Position numbers and translations under genes: made by a program. A DNA stretch of 51,174 nt from positions 1 to 51,174 of the forward strand of contig JAAUOM010000017.1 in assembly GCA_012034865.1 (NCBI GenBank), read 5' to 3'. Below, in pieces: positions 1-9,761 of the stretch. Under the pieces are notes generated by a model, which made no database searches, was not told the origin of the DNA, and saw nothing but the letters and a program-made list of their open reading frames with translations. Positions within the stretch are counted from its first letter, which is position 1. Each line of letters opens with the position of its first letter. The stretch is from Acaryochloris sp. CRU_2_0. Lineage in GTDB: Bacteria > Cyanobacteriota > Cyanobacteriia > Thermosynechococcales > Thermosynechococcaceae.

Positions 1-490
1 TTACTTAGCCGTCATTATCGACCTATTCTCCCGACGGGTGGTGGGTTGGTCAATGGCTGAGCATATGCGTACAGAACTAGTCTTGATGGCTTTAGAGGCT
101 GCTTTAGGGCAGCGTGTCCCCTCGCAAATTGGCTTGGTCTTTCATTCTGACCGAGGCAGTCAGTATGCCAGTAGTGACTACCGAGATGCTTTGCTCAAAG
201 CTGATATAACCTGTAGTATGAGCTGTAAGGCTAACTGCTGGGATAATGCTGTGGCTGAAAGCTTTTTTGCCACACTCAAGACAGAGTTGATCTACCCCAG
301 GATCTTCTCTACAAGAGCGATGACCCGCACAGTTATTGCGGAATGGATTGAGGGGTTTTACAACCGACAGAGGTTACACTTGACGATTGGATATCTTTCC
401 CCTGTCCAATTTGAAGAAAATTACTGGAAAACTTTAGATCACCCAATGGCCGCTTAACTTACCTGTCTACTTTTTTAGGGGAAGGTCACT
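1..490 (+). mobile_element. IS3-family insertion sequence, right part only
   Basis: This is the 3' portion of an IS3-family element; the left part lies outside the window. It carries the end of the OrfB transposase and then about 30 bp of non-coding terminus finishing near GGGGAAGGTCA (about 479-489). The reverse of that end, TGACCTTCCCC, resembles the TGAT/TGAC-type inverted repeats known for IS3-group elements. The exact boundary cannot be fixed because the partner repeat is not visible. Confidence 0.8.
2..457 (+). CDS. IS3-family transposase OrfB, C-terminal part (runs off left edge)
   Basis: This is a DDE/rve integrase-fold transposase that catalyses cut and strand transfer for an IS3 element. 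The frame is open from the window edge (YLAVIIDLFSRRVVGWSM), so the GTG at 38 is not the true start. The visible DDE signature comprises the Asp of VIID, the Asp of FHSDRGSQY, and the Glu of DNAVAESFFATLK. The C-terminal FYNRQRLH...LSPVQFE motif is typical of IS3 OrfB. The protein terminates at 457 with no internal stop. Whether the whole transposase is intact depends on sequence to the left. Confidence 0.9.
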   Translation, partial: YLAVIIDLFSRRVVGWSMAEHMRTELVLMALEAALGQRVPSQIGLVFHSDRGSQYASSDYRDALLKADITCSMSCKANCWDNAVAESFFATLKTELIYPRIFSTRAMTRTVIAEWIEGFYNRQRLHLTIGYLSPVQFEENYWKTLDHPMAA

Positions 491-495
491 TTAAC

Positions 496-543
496 CCATC
501 CTCAATAGAAATGCTTACTTGAAAGCATCTCTATTGAGGATGG
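496..543. repeat. Long near-perfect inverted repeat (hairpin)
   Basis: Two 21-nt arms (496-516 and 523-543) are reverse complements with a single mismatch, separated by a 6-nt loop. It begins six bases after the IS3 end and has no U-tract on either strand. It could be a transcription stop, the end of a decayed palindromic element, or a fold shielding the IS3 insertion point. No gene depends on it visibly. Confidence 0.75.
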
Positions 544-886
544 CTTCAATATTGATAATTGTCATTTGCTCCCTGCCGCGATCACCTGGGGTGAAGATCA
601 AGTGTTCTCGATTTCAACATGGTATTGCCAAGACTCAAATCAACTCACGAGTCTCTATCAAAAGTAGAAGGCAGAACCAAAAATGTTGGCCTATAGAGTT
701 GACATCTGAGAACCAGAGGAGTTTCAAGTCCATTATCTGATTTCGCGGAATACCCCGTCCATCTACACGGCGGGGATGTAAGCACGGAGTGGGTAGCGCC
801 AGTCTCTCACTTGTACAAATAGAAAGAATTCAACACATCTTATACTGAATATGCTAGCATAATTTTATCGTGATCAGGTCGAAATC
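544..886. other. Gene-poor stretch between IS3 end and tnpB
   Basis: No convincing gene is present; a 73-codon open frame at 519-740 has no recognisable motif and no Shine-Dalgarno. At 746-780 a hairpin-like block (GAATACCCCGTC...GGCGGGGATGT) resembles an IS200/IS605-type end and may be the left end of the downstream element or the relic of another copy. A 12-bp perfect palindrome TATGCTAGCATA lies at 850-861, just before tnpB, next to a TATACT that could be a -10 box. Confidence 0.5.
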
Positions 887-2118
887 ATGCTCGTTTTCGA
901 GTTTAAGGCTTACGGCAAACAGAAGCAATATCGCGCTATTGATGAGGCAATTCGGACGGGACAATTCATCCAGAACAAGTGCTTGCGCTACTGGATGGAT
1001 ACGCCCAAAGTGTCTAAACATGATCTCAACAAATACTGTGCAGTATTAGCGGCTGAGTTTCCGTTTGCTGATGATCTCAATAGCATGGCACGTCAATCTA
1101 GTGCAGAACGGTCATGGTCGGCCATATCACGGTTCTACGACAACTGCAAAAAGCAGAGTCCCGGCAAGAAGGACTATCCCAAATTCAAGAAACACAATCG
1201 TTCTGTCGAATACAAGACAAGCGGTTGGAAGTTCTCTGAGAATCGCAAAAAGATCACCTTCACCGATGGTAAAAACATCGGCATCCTCACCCTCAAGGGA
1301 ACGCGAGATCTAAATTTCTATGACCTCAAATTAATCAAGCGGATTCGACTGGTTAAGCGGGCGGATGGATACTATGTACACTGCTGCGTCAGTGTCGATT
1401 TGCAAATCGACCTAGAGCCAACCGGAAACGCTATAGGTCTGGATTTGGGATTGAAATACTTTTTGGCTGATAGCAATGGTGAAACGGTCGAGCCTCCTAA
1501 CTTCTACCGCGCATCAGAGCGTCAATTGAATCGTGCTAATCGCCAAAAGTCGAAGAAATACCGTAAAGGTATTAAACCTCAGTCCAAAAACTATCACAAG
1601 GCAAGAATGAGCTATTCTCTCAAACATTTGAGAGTAAGTAGGCAGCGAAAAGAGTATTGCAAAAGACTGGCATACTCCGTGATCCAATCTAACGATTTGG
1701 TTGCCTATGAAGACTTAAATGTAAAAGGATTAGCGCGAAATCGCCATCTGGCCAAGTCGATTAGTGATGCAGGATGGTCTACGTTTCGTCAATGGCTTGA
1801 ATATTTTGGCAACAAATATGGGAAGGTTACAGTTGCTGTTCCTCTCCACTACATCAGCCAGAATTGTTCAAGCTGTTGTGAGACCGTGAAAAAAACGCTG
1901 AGTGTGAGAACTCATGTTTGTCCTCACTGTGGCTTTATGGCCGATAGAGATCACAACGCAGCGATGAATATTCTGCAAAAAGGACTTCGTACCGTAGGGC
2001 ATACGGGAACGTATACGCTTGGGGAGTTCGACCCTCTAGCTTCGTTGGAGAAATCCTGCGGTGTTACGGTTGGATGAGGAACCAAGAATCCCACCTGCTT
2101 TGGCTGTGGGAGTGTCAA
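740..2118 (+). mobile_element. IS605/IS1341-type element carrying only tnpB
   Basis: The element contains an intact tnpB and no tnpA, so it needs a Y1 transposase supplied in trans. The right end is clear: after the tnpB stop comes an imperfect hairpin (TCCCAC...GTGGGA, about 2088-2110) followed by GTGTCAA at 2112-2118. That is the usual form of IS200/IS605 right ends. The left boundary is uncertain; the hairpin near 746-775 is the best candidate. The right end lies about 15 bp upstream of the glsF start codon. Confidence 0.75.
887..2077 (+). CDS. tnpB: TnpB RNA-guided nuclease of IS605-type element
   Basis: TnpB proteins are omega-RNA-guided DNA endonucleases, ancestral to Cas12, that help IS200/IS605 elements persist at the donor site. 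At 396 aa it is normal length. The RuvC pieces are present: Asp186 in AIGLDLG, Glu275 in YEDLNVKG, and the DRDHNAA motif with Asp353/Asp355. A CxxC...CxxC zinc ribbon (Cys327, 330, 345, 348) sits between the last two. Nothing looks decayed, so an active nuclease is plausible. The start is the ATG of [10 protein letters not shown], where TnpB homologues begin. The stop is followed directly by the element's right end, expected to be the omega-RNA scaffold. Confidence 0.92.
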   Translation: MLVFEFKAYGKQKQYRAIDEAIRTGQFIQNKCLRYWMDTPKVSKHDLNKYCAVLAAEFPFADDLNSMARQSSAERSWSAISRFYDNCKKQSPGKKDYPKFKKHNRSVEYKTSGWKFSENRKKITFTDGKNIGILTLKGTRDLNFYDLKLIKRIRLVKRADGYYVHCCVSVDLQIDLEPTGNAIGLDLGLKYFLADSNGETVEPPNFYRASERQLNRANRQKSKKYRKGIKPQSKNYHKARMSYSLKHLRVSRQRKEYCKRLAYSVIQSNDLVAYEDLNVKGLARNRHLAKSISDAGWSTFRQWLEYFGNKYGKVTVAVPLHYISQNCSSCCETVKKTLSVRTHVCPHCGFMADRDHNAAMNILQKGLRTVGHTGTYTLGEFDPLASLEKSCGVTVG

Positions 2119-2138
2119 TTTTGCACGCCAGTATGACT
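1960..2138 (+). ncRNA. Candidate TnpB omega/reRNA with guide reading into glsF
   Basis: In studied IS200/IS605 elements the guide RNA scaffold comes from the 3' end of tnpB plus the right end, and the guide is the 16-20 nt just outside the element. By that rule the scaffold would end at GTGTCAA (2118) and the guide would be about 2119-2138, which covers the glsF ATG at 2133. Coordinates are inferred by analogy; the 5' end is a guess. Confidence 0.35.
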
Positions 2139-5100
2139 GAATTCGTGAAAGCCCTTAATTCTTCCTCTCCTTCTTTACCTCTCTTTCCAGGACAACCTTG
2201 GCTAGTAGAAGAACGAGATGCCTGTGGTGTGGGATTTATTGCCAGTCCTCAGCCCAGCCATAGGCTGATTCAGCAAGCCCTGACGAGTTTGACCTGTTTG
2301 GAACATCGAGGTGGATGCAGTGCCGATCGCGATTCTGGTGATGGCGCGGGGGTGTTAACGGCCATTCCCTGGGTCTTGTTTGCACACTGGTGGCAAAGCC
2401 AAGGCAAATCTCTGCCTTCTCCAGCGCAAGTGGGGGTGGGTATGGTATTTTTGCCGACGGCGGCAGCGGCGTTGTCTAGGTGTCAGGAGAGGGTAGAGGA
2501 GGTTGCGATCGCAGCCAACTTCCAAGTTCTGGGATGGCGACAAGTGCCAGTCCGTCCAGAGGTGCTGGGGGAGCAAGCCCGTGCCAATCAACCCCAGATT
2601 CAGCAAGTTTTTCTGGTATCCCCTTCGCTGTGCGGTGATGCCTTAGAACGAGAACTTTATATTGTCCGCAAGCGGATAGAAAAAGCGATTGCGGCAATGG
2701 CGGGGGGGCAAGAGTTTTATATTTGCTCCCTTTCCCATCGCACCATTGTCTATAAAGGCATGGTTCGCTCTGAAGTTCTAGGGGCGTTTTATCCTGATTT
2801 GCAAGATCCCGTCTATACCAGTGGATTTGCGATTTATCATCGTCGCTTTAGCACCAACACCCTTCCCAAGTGGCCTTTAGCCCAACCCATGCGTTTTTTG
2901 GGGCATAACGGTGAAATTAATACCTTACTGGGAAATGTTAACTGGATGGTGGCTCGTCAATCGACCCTCAGCCATCCCCACTGGCAGGATCGCTTTCAGG
3001 ATTTGCGTCCCCTCGTCAATCCTGAGGCCAGTGATTCCGCGAATTTGGATTATGCCTTAGAGCTACTCGTGCAGTCGGGTCGCAGTCCCCAAGAAGCCTT
3101 AATGATCCTGGTGCCCGAAGCCTATCGCCACCAGCCCGCTTTGGCCGAACATCCTGAGATTGTCGATTTTTATGAATACTACAGTGGCCTGCAAGAAGCC
3201 TGGGATGGTCCAGCTTTATTGGTCTTTAGTGATGGCAACGTGGTGGGGGCGGCCCTGGATCGCAATGGCTTGCGACCCGCCCGTTACTGTACAACCCAAG
3301 ATGGAACAATTTTTGTGGCTTCGGAAGCGGGGGCCATACCCATTCCAGAAGCAGAGATAGTCAGCAAAGGGCGATTGGGACCCGGACAGATGATTGCCGT
3401 GCAGTTGGCCGATCATCAGGTGCAGACGAATTGGCAGATTAAAACCCAAATTGCTTGCCAACACCCCTACGGAGCATGGCTGCGATCGCACCGTCAATCC
3501 CTGCCAGCACAACCTTTTCTGGAAGCGCCCCAAACGGATTTACAGACCTGTCTACAACAGCAAGTCGCCTATGGCTATTCCCTGGAAGATGCGGAGATGG
3601 TGATCCAGACAATGGCCAAGGAGGCCAAAGAACCCACGTTCTGTATGGGCGATGACATTCCGTTGGCGATCCTATCGTCTCGGCCCCATGTCCTCTATGA
3701 CTATTTCAAACAGCGGTTTGCCCAGGTCACAAATCCGGCCATTGACCCCCTCCGGGAAAACCTGGTGATGTCCCTAATCACCCAATTGGGACAACGGGGA
3801 AATCTGCTGTCTCCTGATCCAACAGCAGCCCAGTTAGTACAGCTAACGTCTCCGGTGCTGAATGAAATGGAATTGGCTGCGATTCGTGAGTCCACCTTGG
3901 GAGTACAAACCCTCTCGACGCTCTTCCCCCTCACCCAGGGACCGCAAGGGCTAGAAGCAGCAGTCAAGGCGTTGTGTGAGCAGGCTACGGCGGCTGTGCA
4001 AGCGGGTCAACAGATTTTGGTGATTAGCGATCGCCCCACGCCCATCGCAGAAACCACGGGGTTGAGGGCTGACTATAGCTATATCCCGCCCCTGTTAGCC
4101 GTGGGGGCGATTCATCAGCATTTGCTCAAACAAGAAATTTGTCTGCAAACGTCGTTGGTTGTAGAAACGGCACAGTGCTGGAGTACGCATCACTTTGCCT
4201 GTCTGATTGGTTTTGGCGCAGCAGCAGTTTGTTCCTACTTGACCCTGGAATCGGTGCGCCATTGGTGGGCAGATGAACGCACCCAAAAAATGATGGCTCT
4301 TGGCAAGCTTCCCCCCCTGACGATCACGGCGGCTCAGAGCAACTATCGGCAGGCCATCGAAGCCGGATTGCTGAAAATTCTCTCCAAAATGGGCATTTCT
4401 CTGATTTCCAGTTATCAGGGAGCCCAGATTTTTGAAGCCCTTGGCCTTGGTTCCGAATTATTAGAGTTGGGGTTTGCGGGGACTACCTCGCGGGTGGGAG
4501 GCTTAAGTCTAACTGAACTAGCCCAAGAAACGATGGCGTTCCAGCAACAAGCCTTCCCAGAGCAAGATCTCAAGAAGCTAGAGAACTTCGGGTTTGTGCA
4601 GTACCGTCCCGGTGGTGAGTACCACATGAACAACCCGGATATGTCTAAAGCCCTGCACAAAGCGGTAGCCGATCAAAATTATGACCACTACCAAGTCTAT
4701 AAACAGCAACTCCTCAATCGTCCAGTGACGGCTTTACGGGATTTATTAGCGTTTGGCAGAGATCGCTCCTCCATTCCCCTCAGCGAAGTTGAACCCGTTG
4801 AGGAGATTGTCAAGCGCTTCTGTACGGGTGGGATGTCCCTCGGTGCCCTGTCCCGCGAAGCCCACGAAGTCCTAGCGATCGCCATGAATCGGATGGGGGC
4901 CAAGTCCAATTCTGGCGAAGGCGGTGAAGATCCAGTCCGCTTCAAGATTCTCACCGACGTCGATGCCGAGGGTCACTCCCCAGTGCTACCGCATCTGCAG
5001 GGTCTCTGCAATGGCGATACGGCTAGTTCCGCGATTAAGCAAGTGGCGTCTGGACGGTTTGGCGTCACCCCAGGATATTTGATCAACGCCCAGCAAATTG

Positions 5101-6779
5101 AAATCAAAATTGCCCAAGGCGCTAAACCGGGGGAAGGCGGTCAATTACCGGGTCAAAAAGTCAGCCCCTATATTGCCCTGTTGCGGGGTTCCAAACCGGG
5201 GGTCACCTTAATTTCGCCACCGCCGCACCATGACATTTATTCGATTGAAGATCTGGCCCAGCTCATTTTTGATCTCCACCAGATTAATCCCCAGGCCAAA
5301 GTCTCCGTCAAATTAGTGGCGGAAATTGGCATTGGCACGATTGCCGCAGGCGTGGCCAAAGCCAACGCCGATGTCATCCAAATCTCTGGCCACGATGGCG
5401 GCACGGGGGCATCGCCCCTTAGCTCGATTAAACATGCGGGCAGTCCTTGGGAACTGGGCTTAACAGAAGTGCATCGAGCCTTGATGGTGAATCAACTGCG
5501 CGATCGCGTCATTCTCCGGGCTGATGGTGGTCTCAAAACCGGCTGGGATGTGCTGATGGCAGCCCTGATGGGGGCAGAAGAATATGGATTTGGCTCCATC
5601 GCTATGATTGCCGAGGGCTGCATTATGGCCCGAATCTGCCATACCAATAACTGTCCCGTCGGCGTGGCTACCCAACAGGAAAAACTGCGACAGCGATTCA
5701 CGGGGCTACCTGAACATGTCGTCAACTTCTTTTACTTCATTGCCGAGGAAGTGCGCTCCCTCCTCGCCCATTTGGGGTATCGCTCCCTCCAGGAGGTGAT
5801 CGGTCGGGCCGATTTATTGCAGATGCGAGAGGACGCGCAACTGACCAAAACAGCGCGTTTAAATTTGGATTGTCTGACGCAATTGCCCGATACCCGTAGC
5901 GATCGCAGTTGGCTCAATCACGAACCCGTCCACAGTAATGGCTCAGTTCTGGATGATGAATTACTCAATGATCCAGATATACAGCAAGCTCTCCAGCAGC
6001 AAACGGCGGTCACTAAAACGGTGCAAATCGTCAATACAGACCGCAGTGTCGGGGCACGGATTGCGGGTGCGATCGCCCAGCAATACGGTAATGCTGGTTT
6101 CGGTGGCCAGATTACCCTAAATTGCTACGGCAGTGTAGGCCAAAGCTTTGGAGCTTTTAACCTCCCTCACATGACCCTCAATTTGGTGGGAGAAGCCAAT
6201 GATTATGTCGGTAAAGGAATGCATGGCGGCGAGATTACGATCAAACCTGCTCCTGAAGCAACTTATGTAGCAGCGGACAACGTGATTATCGGCAACACCT
6301 GTCTCTACGGAGCGACGGGTGGCACTCTCTACGCTAACGGCAAGGCAGGAGAACGCTTCGCCGTCCGCAATTCCCAAGGGCAAGCGGTGATTGAAGGGGC
6401 TGGCGATCACTGCTGTGAGTACATGACGGGGGGCGTGGTCGTAGTCCTGGGTGACACAGGCCGCAACGTCGGTGCCGGGATGACGGGTGGACTCGCCTAT
6501 TTCCTGGATGAAGACGGCAGCTTTCCCACCAAGGTCAATCCAGAAATTGTCCAAATTCAGCGGGTGATCACTGCGGCAGGCGCTCAGCAATTGCATGATT
6601 TGATTCAAGCCCATGTTGACCATACAGGCAGTCCCAAGGCTCAGCATATTTTAGATCACTGGTCAGACCTATTACCCCAGTTCTGGCAGGTCGTTCCTCC
6701 TTCAGAAGCAGAACGGGCGGAAGTTAGCCAAACAGCCGCCTCTGAGAAGGTCTTAACCGCCATCCCGTCAAACTTATAA
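2133..6779 (+). CDS. glsF: Ferredoxin-dependent glutamate synthase (Fd-GOGAT)
   Basis: It converts glutamine plus 2-oxoglutarate to two glutamates using reduced ferredoxin, completing the GS-GOGAT cycle. The ATG at 2133 gives 1548 aa. The longer frame from 2061 would start inside tnpB and is rejected. A 30-residue propeptide precedes the N-terminal nucleophile Cys31 (CGVGFIA) of the Ntn amidotransferase domain. A central domain and the FMN-binding synthase domain ([19 protein letters not shown]) follow. The 3Fe-4S cluster motif is C-x5-C-x4-C in [13 protein letters not shown], and the C-terminal part is the glycine-rich GXGXG beta-helix. It is full length. Its natural promoter region appears displaced by the IS element, so expression may now depend on sequence in the element. 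Confidence 0.97.
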   Translation: MTEFVKALNSSSPSLPLFPGQPWLVEERDACGVGFIASPQPSHRLIQQALTSLTCLEHRGGCSADRDSGDGAGVLTAIPWVLFAHWWQSQGKSLPSPAQVGVGMVFLPTAAAALSRCQERVEEVAIAANFQVLGWRQVPVRPEVLGEQARANQPQIQQVFLVSPSLCGDALERELYIVRKRIEKAIAAMAGGQEFYICSLSHRTIVYKGMVRSEVLGAFYPDLQDPVYTSGFAIYHRRFSTNTLPKWPLAQPMRFLGHNGEINTLLGNVNWMVARQSTLSHPHWQDRFQDLRPLVNPEASDSANLDYALELLVQSGRSPQEALMILVPEAYRHQPALAEHPEIVDFYEYYSGLQEAWDGPALLVFSDGNVVGAALDRNGLRPARYCTTQDGTIFVASEAGAIPIPEAEIVSKGRLGPGQMIAVQLADHQVQTNWQIKTQIACQHPYGAWLRSHRQSLPAQPFLEAPQTDLQTCLQQQVAYGYSLEDAEMVIQTMAKEAKEPTFCMGDDIPLAILSSRPHVLYDYFKQRFAQVTNPAIDPLRENLVMSLITQLGQRGNLLSPDPTAAQLVQLTSPVLNEMELAAIRESTLGVQTLSTLFPLTQGPQGLEAAVKALCEQATAAVQAGQQILVISDRPTPIAETTGLRADYSYIPPLLAVGAIHQHLLKQEICLQTSLVVETAQCWSTHHFACLIGFGAAAVCSYLTLESVRHWWADERTQKMMALGKLPPLTITAAQSNYRQAIEAGLLKILSKMGISLISSYQGAQIFEALGLGSELLELGFAGTTSRVGGLSLTELAQETMAFQQQAFPEQDLKKLENFGFVQYRPGGEYHMNNPDMSKALHKAVADQNYDHYQVYKQQLLNRPVTALRDLLAFGRDRSSIPLSEVEPVEEIVKRFCTGGMSLGALSREAHEVLAIAMNRMGAKSNSGEGGEDPVRFKILTDVDAEGHSPVLPHLQGLCNGDTASSAIKQVASGRFGVTPGYLINAQQIEIKIAQGAKPGEGGQLPGQKVSPYIALLRGSKPGVTLISPPPHHDIYSIEDLAQLIFDLHQINPQAKVSVKLVAEIGIGTIAAGVAKANADVIQISGHDGGTGASPLSSIKHAGSPWELGLTEVHRALMVNQLRDRVILRADGGLKTGWDVLMAALMGAEEYGFGSIAMIAEGCIMARICHTNNCPVGVATQQEKLRQRFTGLPEHVVNFFYFIAEEVRSLLAHLGYRSLQEVIGRADLLQMREDAQLTKTARLNLDCLTQLPDTRSDRSWLNHEPVHSNGSVLDDELLNDPDIQQALQQQTAVTKTVQIVNTDRSVGARIAGAIAQQYGNAGFGGQITLNCYGSVGQSFGAFNLPHMTLNLVGEANDYVGKGMHGGEITIKPAPEATYVAADNVIIGNTCLYGATGGTLYANGKAGERFAVRNSQGQAVIEGAGDHCCEYMTGGVVVVLGDTGRNVGAGMTGGLAYFLDEDGSFPTKVNPEIVQIQRVITAAGAQQLHDLIQAHVDHTGSPKAQHILDHWSDLLPQFWQVVPPSEAERAEVSQTAASEKVLTAIPSNL

Positions 6780-6834
6780 GGGCTATATTTTAGATAGACT
6801 TCTAAGGCGTCTTCTCAATCGCCAACGACTGGAC

Positions 6835-7896
6835 TTATTCCTCGTAACTAGGTAGGCCAAGGGTTGTTTGATTCCCTGGTACAACTTCGCCGATTTCATA
6901 GGCTGCCAGATCACGCTGGGCAAACCATGACAAGGTTTGCTGGGCTTGTGCGGACGGTACGATTAAGAGAAAGCCAATACCCATATTAAACGTATCAAAC
7001 ATAGCTGCCCTACTTACCTTTCCGGCTGTCGCCAACCATGCAAAGATGGGCTGGGTTGGCCATTGATCGGGGTAGAGTCTGAGAGCCTGATCGGCTTGCA
7101 AACAGCGAGGTCCATTTTCGGGTAAGCCTCCACCGGTAATATGAGCCATTCCATGTACCTCTAGCCCAGATTTCAGGGCAGATAACACCGGTTGTACATA
7201 AATTTGAGTAGGGGTCAGAAGTGCTTCTCCCAAACTCATGCCGCCTAGTAAGGGTGGACAGTCATGCCAATCCCAACCTAAGGTGCCCGTATGGGGGTTT
7301 TCTCCTTCAGCGACAATTTTGCGAACCAGACTGAAGCCATTACTATGGACTCCCTGACTCGCAAGACCAATGACAATGTCCCCCAGATTGACCTTGGAAC
7401 TTTCTAATAATGCAGGTTTATCGACAATGCCCACACAAAATCCAGCGAGATCATATTCATCCGGCTGATAGAATCCTGGCATTTCAGCGGTCTCGCCGCC
7501 TAATAAGGCACATCCAGCTAGTTTGCACCCTTGAGCAATGCCTGCAACCACTTGCTCTAGCTGTTCAGGTTGCAGGGCACTAGTAGCTAGATAATCCAAG
7601 AAAAATAAGGGTTCAGCACCACAAGTCAGAACATCATTGACACACATGGCCACTAAATCGATGCCAACGGTATGATGTCGGTTCAGGGCTTGAGCTAACT
7701 TGAGTTTGGTTCCTACCCCATCGGTGCCAGCTACCAAGACGGGTTCTTGATAACCTGTTGGCAATTGAAATAAACCGCTAAATCCTCCCAAGCCCCCTAA
7801 TACTTCAGGCCGAGTGGTTGAAGCCACCATCTGCTTAATTTGCTGGACAAAAGCCCGCCCTACTTGAATATCAACACCAGCATCGTGATAGTCCAT
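6835..7896 (-). CDS. purM: Phosphoribosylformylglycinamidine cyclo-ligase (AIR synthetase)
   Basis: PurM closes the imidazole ring of purines: FGAM plus ATP gives AIR. The protein starts [10 protein letters not shown], the usual N-terminus, so the ATG at 7894-7896 is preferred over one four codons upstream. It is 353 aa, close to the family norm. Visible family motifs are [53 protein letters not shown] and [10 protein letters not shown]. It is convergent with glsF, with only a 55-bp gap. Confidence 0.96.
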   Translation of the reverse strand: MDYHDAGVDIQVGRAFVQQIKQMVASTTRPEVLGGLGGFSGLFQLPTGYQEPVLVAGTDGVGTKLKLAQALNRHHTVGIDLVAMCVNDVLTCGAEPLFFLDYLATSALQPEQLEQVVAGIAQGCKLAGCALLGGETAEMPGFYQPDEYDLAGFCVGIVDKPALLESSKVNLGDIVIGLASQGVHSNGFSLVRKIVAEGENPHTGTLGWDWHDCPPLLGGMSLGEALLTPTQIYVQPVLSALKSGLEVHGMAHITGGGLPENGPRCLQADQALRLYPDQWPTQPIFAWLATAGKVSRAAMFDTFNMGIGFLLIVPSAQAQQTLSWFAQRDLAAYEIGEVVPGNQTTLGLPSYEE

Positions 7897-8622
7897 CGTC
7901 AATCTCAACCCTTTGAATCACTAGAAGAGCTTGTCATCATGACAGATTTTTATCGATCTGGACAATAGCGTTGAACCTATAACCTCACACGATTCTAAGC
8001 AAATAGTTCAGACAAATAGGTGGATTTGTATCTATAAGGATTAGTCATTACGATTAAGTCGTTGAGATTTTTTTAACGATGAGCTAACTTAAACAGATCT
8101 ATAAAAATTTCCTATTTTTGCTTGGCCATTGGGCAAAAAGCCAAGCCTATTGTCAGCCAAAAGTCTTATCTGATAAACATTACAAGATTTAGATCAAGAA
8201 AAATCATCAAGAAAAAATGATGCTTTTTAGTGCTGCTTTTTATTATTTCTCCGTCATGAAATATCTCTATAGACTCTCCAATTAGTCTCATTAATAATTA
8301 AACATTTAAACGAAAAAGCCTATATTAATAGTTTTTTCTAATCTTTCATTCTAAGGCTGTCAGTGTCTGAGATCACTTTCTTGACTTGCTTTCATTGATT
8401 TTTGGATCTTTCTGAAGGGGATCCATATAGTCTCAATGTTTGAGAAAACAGTTTTGGCCTCAGGGATATCCCTGATTTCAGGGGTTGAAAGTTCGTGATA
8501 GGGTAATTAAGTTCTGTAAAGGAAGACCAAACTCGTAACGACTTCGTGATTTGTGGAACTGTTTTTAGTCAACATCATCCCATTTCACTGAACCTAATAC
8601 CCTGGAAATTCAAGAACAAGAT
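7897..8622. other. Long AT-rich intergenic region before rlpA
   Basis: About 725 bp contain no convincing ORF on either strand. It holds the purM promoter on the minus side and an unusually long leader of the rlpA-like gene on the plus side. Structured pieces visible are a 7-bp stem GCTTGGC/GCCAAGC at 8120-8126/8140-8146 and a cluster of overlapping palindromes from 8461 to 8484. The cluster is described separately as a possible riboswitch. Confidence 0.7.
8440..8556 (+). promoter_or_regulatory. Possible c-di-AMP (ydaO/yuaA-type) riboswitch in rlpA leader
   Basis: Pieces in the right order resemble the ydaO consensus: GGGATATCC then GATTTCAGGGGTTGAA (compare GGGGAACC and UUUUGGGGUGAA), then ATAGGGTAAT (compare GUAGGG). 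They are followed by CCAAACTCGTAACG (compare GCUAACCUCGUAAGCG). The ydaO class is known from cyanobacteria and often precedes wall-hydrolase genes, including RlpA-like ones. Against it, the closing P1 helix was not found and several core bases differ. Overlapping perfect palindromes CAGGGATATCCCTG (8461-8474) and CCCTGATTTCAGGG (8470-8483) lie here in any case. Confidence 0.35.
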
Positions 8623-9648
8623 ATGAGCAATAAATTAGTTTTGACTGGCTTGGCTGCCGCCCTCACTATGTCCGTTGTGAGCGCCTTAACCCTTAGTGAG
8701 GCTAATCCAATTCAGCAGACGACGACTTCAAAAACGAATCAGTCTATTTCTGAGACTGTAAACACCCCATCATCCGAACACCTCAAAAGTTCTACCACCC
8801 CTCCAGCTAATGCTAGTGAGTCTAAGCAGACTGTTGATGCGATCAAAGTTGGTGATAATCAATCCCCCAATGCTCAGCAAAAGGATGAGGCTGCGATCGC
8901 AGAAATTCATGCCCACGAAAAAAACGGTCGCCCTGCCGCTACTCTATATGTTGACAATATTCCCGTTGCCACTTTTCTAGGACCAGAAGATTCGGCAAAA
9001 GCAGAAACCACCAAAGTCGCAACCGTTAAGTCAACCCCCAACGAGGAAGTGAACAATTCTCAAGATCCAGTTTGGCGAGCCACAGCCGTTGCCGCTAAAA
9101 TCAACCAATTTCATCGGGATGGCATGAAAGCAGATACCATTCGCGTGATCTGGGATAAAGAGCGGCAAAGCTATGTGATCCAAGCTAACAAAGATCATCT
9201 TTTAGAAATGAGTAAGTTGACCATTCTTCCCAAAACAACCCAAGATATGGGAGATGATGCCCTCAAGATCACCAACCTTTTACGTCGCCAGTTGGGAGAT
9301 GCCAAACCCTTAACAGGAATTCCAGGTCGTTCCCAACCCGTTGCCACTGCACCAGCCTATCAAATCAGTGGAGAAGCCTCTTGGTATGGACCAGGGTTCC
9401 ATGGTAATTACACAGCAAGTGGTGAAGTCTATAACCAAAATGCCTTGACTGCGGCTCATAAAACCCTTCCCTTTGGCACTCGCGTTCGCGTGACGAATCT
9501 CTATAATGGGCAATCCGTTGTTGTCAGAATCAATGATCGCGGGCCTTTTACCGCCGGACGTGTAATTGACTTGTCTCAAGGGGCAGCTCAAGTGATTGGC
9601 GTGACCAGCAGCGGTGTTGCACCAGTTCGTGTCGATATTTTGCAGTAG
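8623..9648 (+). CDS. RlpA-like double-psi beta-barrel protein, probable septal wall lytic enzyme
   Basis: RlpA proteins bind or cleave peptidoglycan (denuded glycans) in the periplasm, usually at the septum. An N-terminal hydrophobic signal segment (residues about 3-22) precedes a Thr/Ser/Gln-rich spacer of about 220 residues. The C-terminal DPBB domain (residues about 250-341) shows GEASWYGPGFHG, ASGEVYN, TAAHKTLPFGTRVRVTN and VRINDRGPF...RVIDLS, including the conserved Asp of NDRGPF. At 341 aa it is full length. The long structured leader suggests RNA-level control. A perfect 17-bp hairpin follows 20 bp after the stop. Confidence 0.9.
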   Translation: MSNKLVLTGLAAALTMSVVSALTLSEANPIQQTTTSKTNQSISETVNTPSSEHLKSSTTPPANASESKQTVDAIKVGDNQSPNAQQKDEAAIAEIHAHEKNGRPAATLYVDNIPVATFLGPEDSAKAETTKVATVKSTPNEEVNNSQDPVWRATAVAAKINQFHRDGMKADTIRVIWDKERQSYVIQANKDHLLEMSKLTILPKTTQDMGDDALKITNLLRRQLGDAKPLTGIPGRSQPVATAPAYQISGEASWYGPGFHGNYTASGEVYNQNALTAAHKTLPFGTRVRVTNLYNGQSVVVRINDRGPFTAGRVIDLSQGAAQVIGVTSSGVAPVRVDILQ

Positions 9649-9668
9649 GTGTACTATAAGTTCACATT

Positions 9669-9712
9669 AAAGAGAGCCAACAAGCCTTCTGTTAAGCTTG
9701 TTGGCTCTCTTT
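9669..9712. terminator. Bidirectional terminator between rlpA and psb32
   Basis: A perfect 17-bp stem (9669-9685 with 9696-9712) with a 10-nt loop lies between two convergent genes. The arms end in AAAG/CTTT, giving short T-runs on both strands, so it can serve both directions. Confidence 0.88.
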
Positions 9713-9761
9713 GCAAAGAACCAAGAAAGTATCTTGTTCGGAAAAAGAGGATTCACCTCTT

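Noticed and set aside
519..740. 73-codon open frame after the IS3 element
   Set aside because: No Shine-Dalgarno, no recognisable motif, and it overlaps the hairpin at 523-543; likely chance.
6117..6647. 176-codon frame opposite the end of glsF
   Set aside because: Shadow of the strongly conserved glsF coding region; no protein-family motif of its own.
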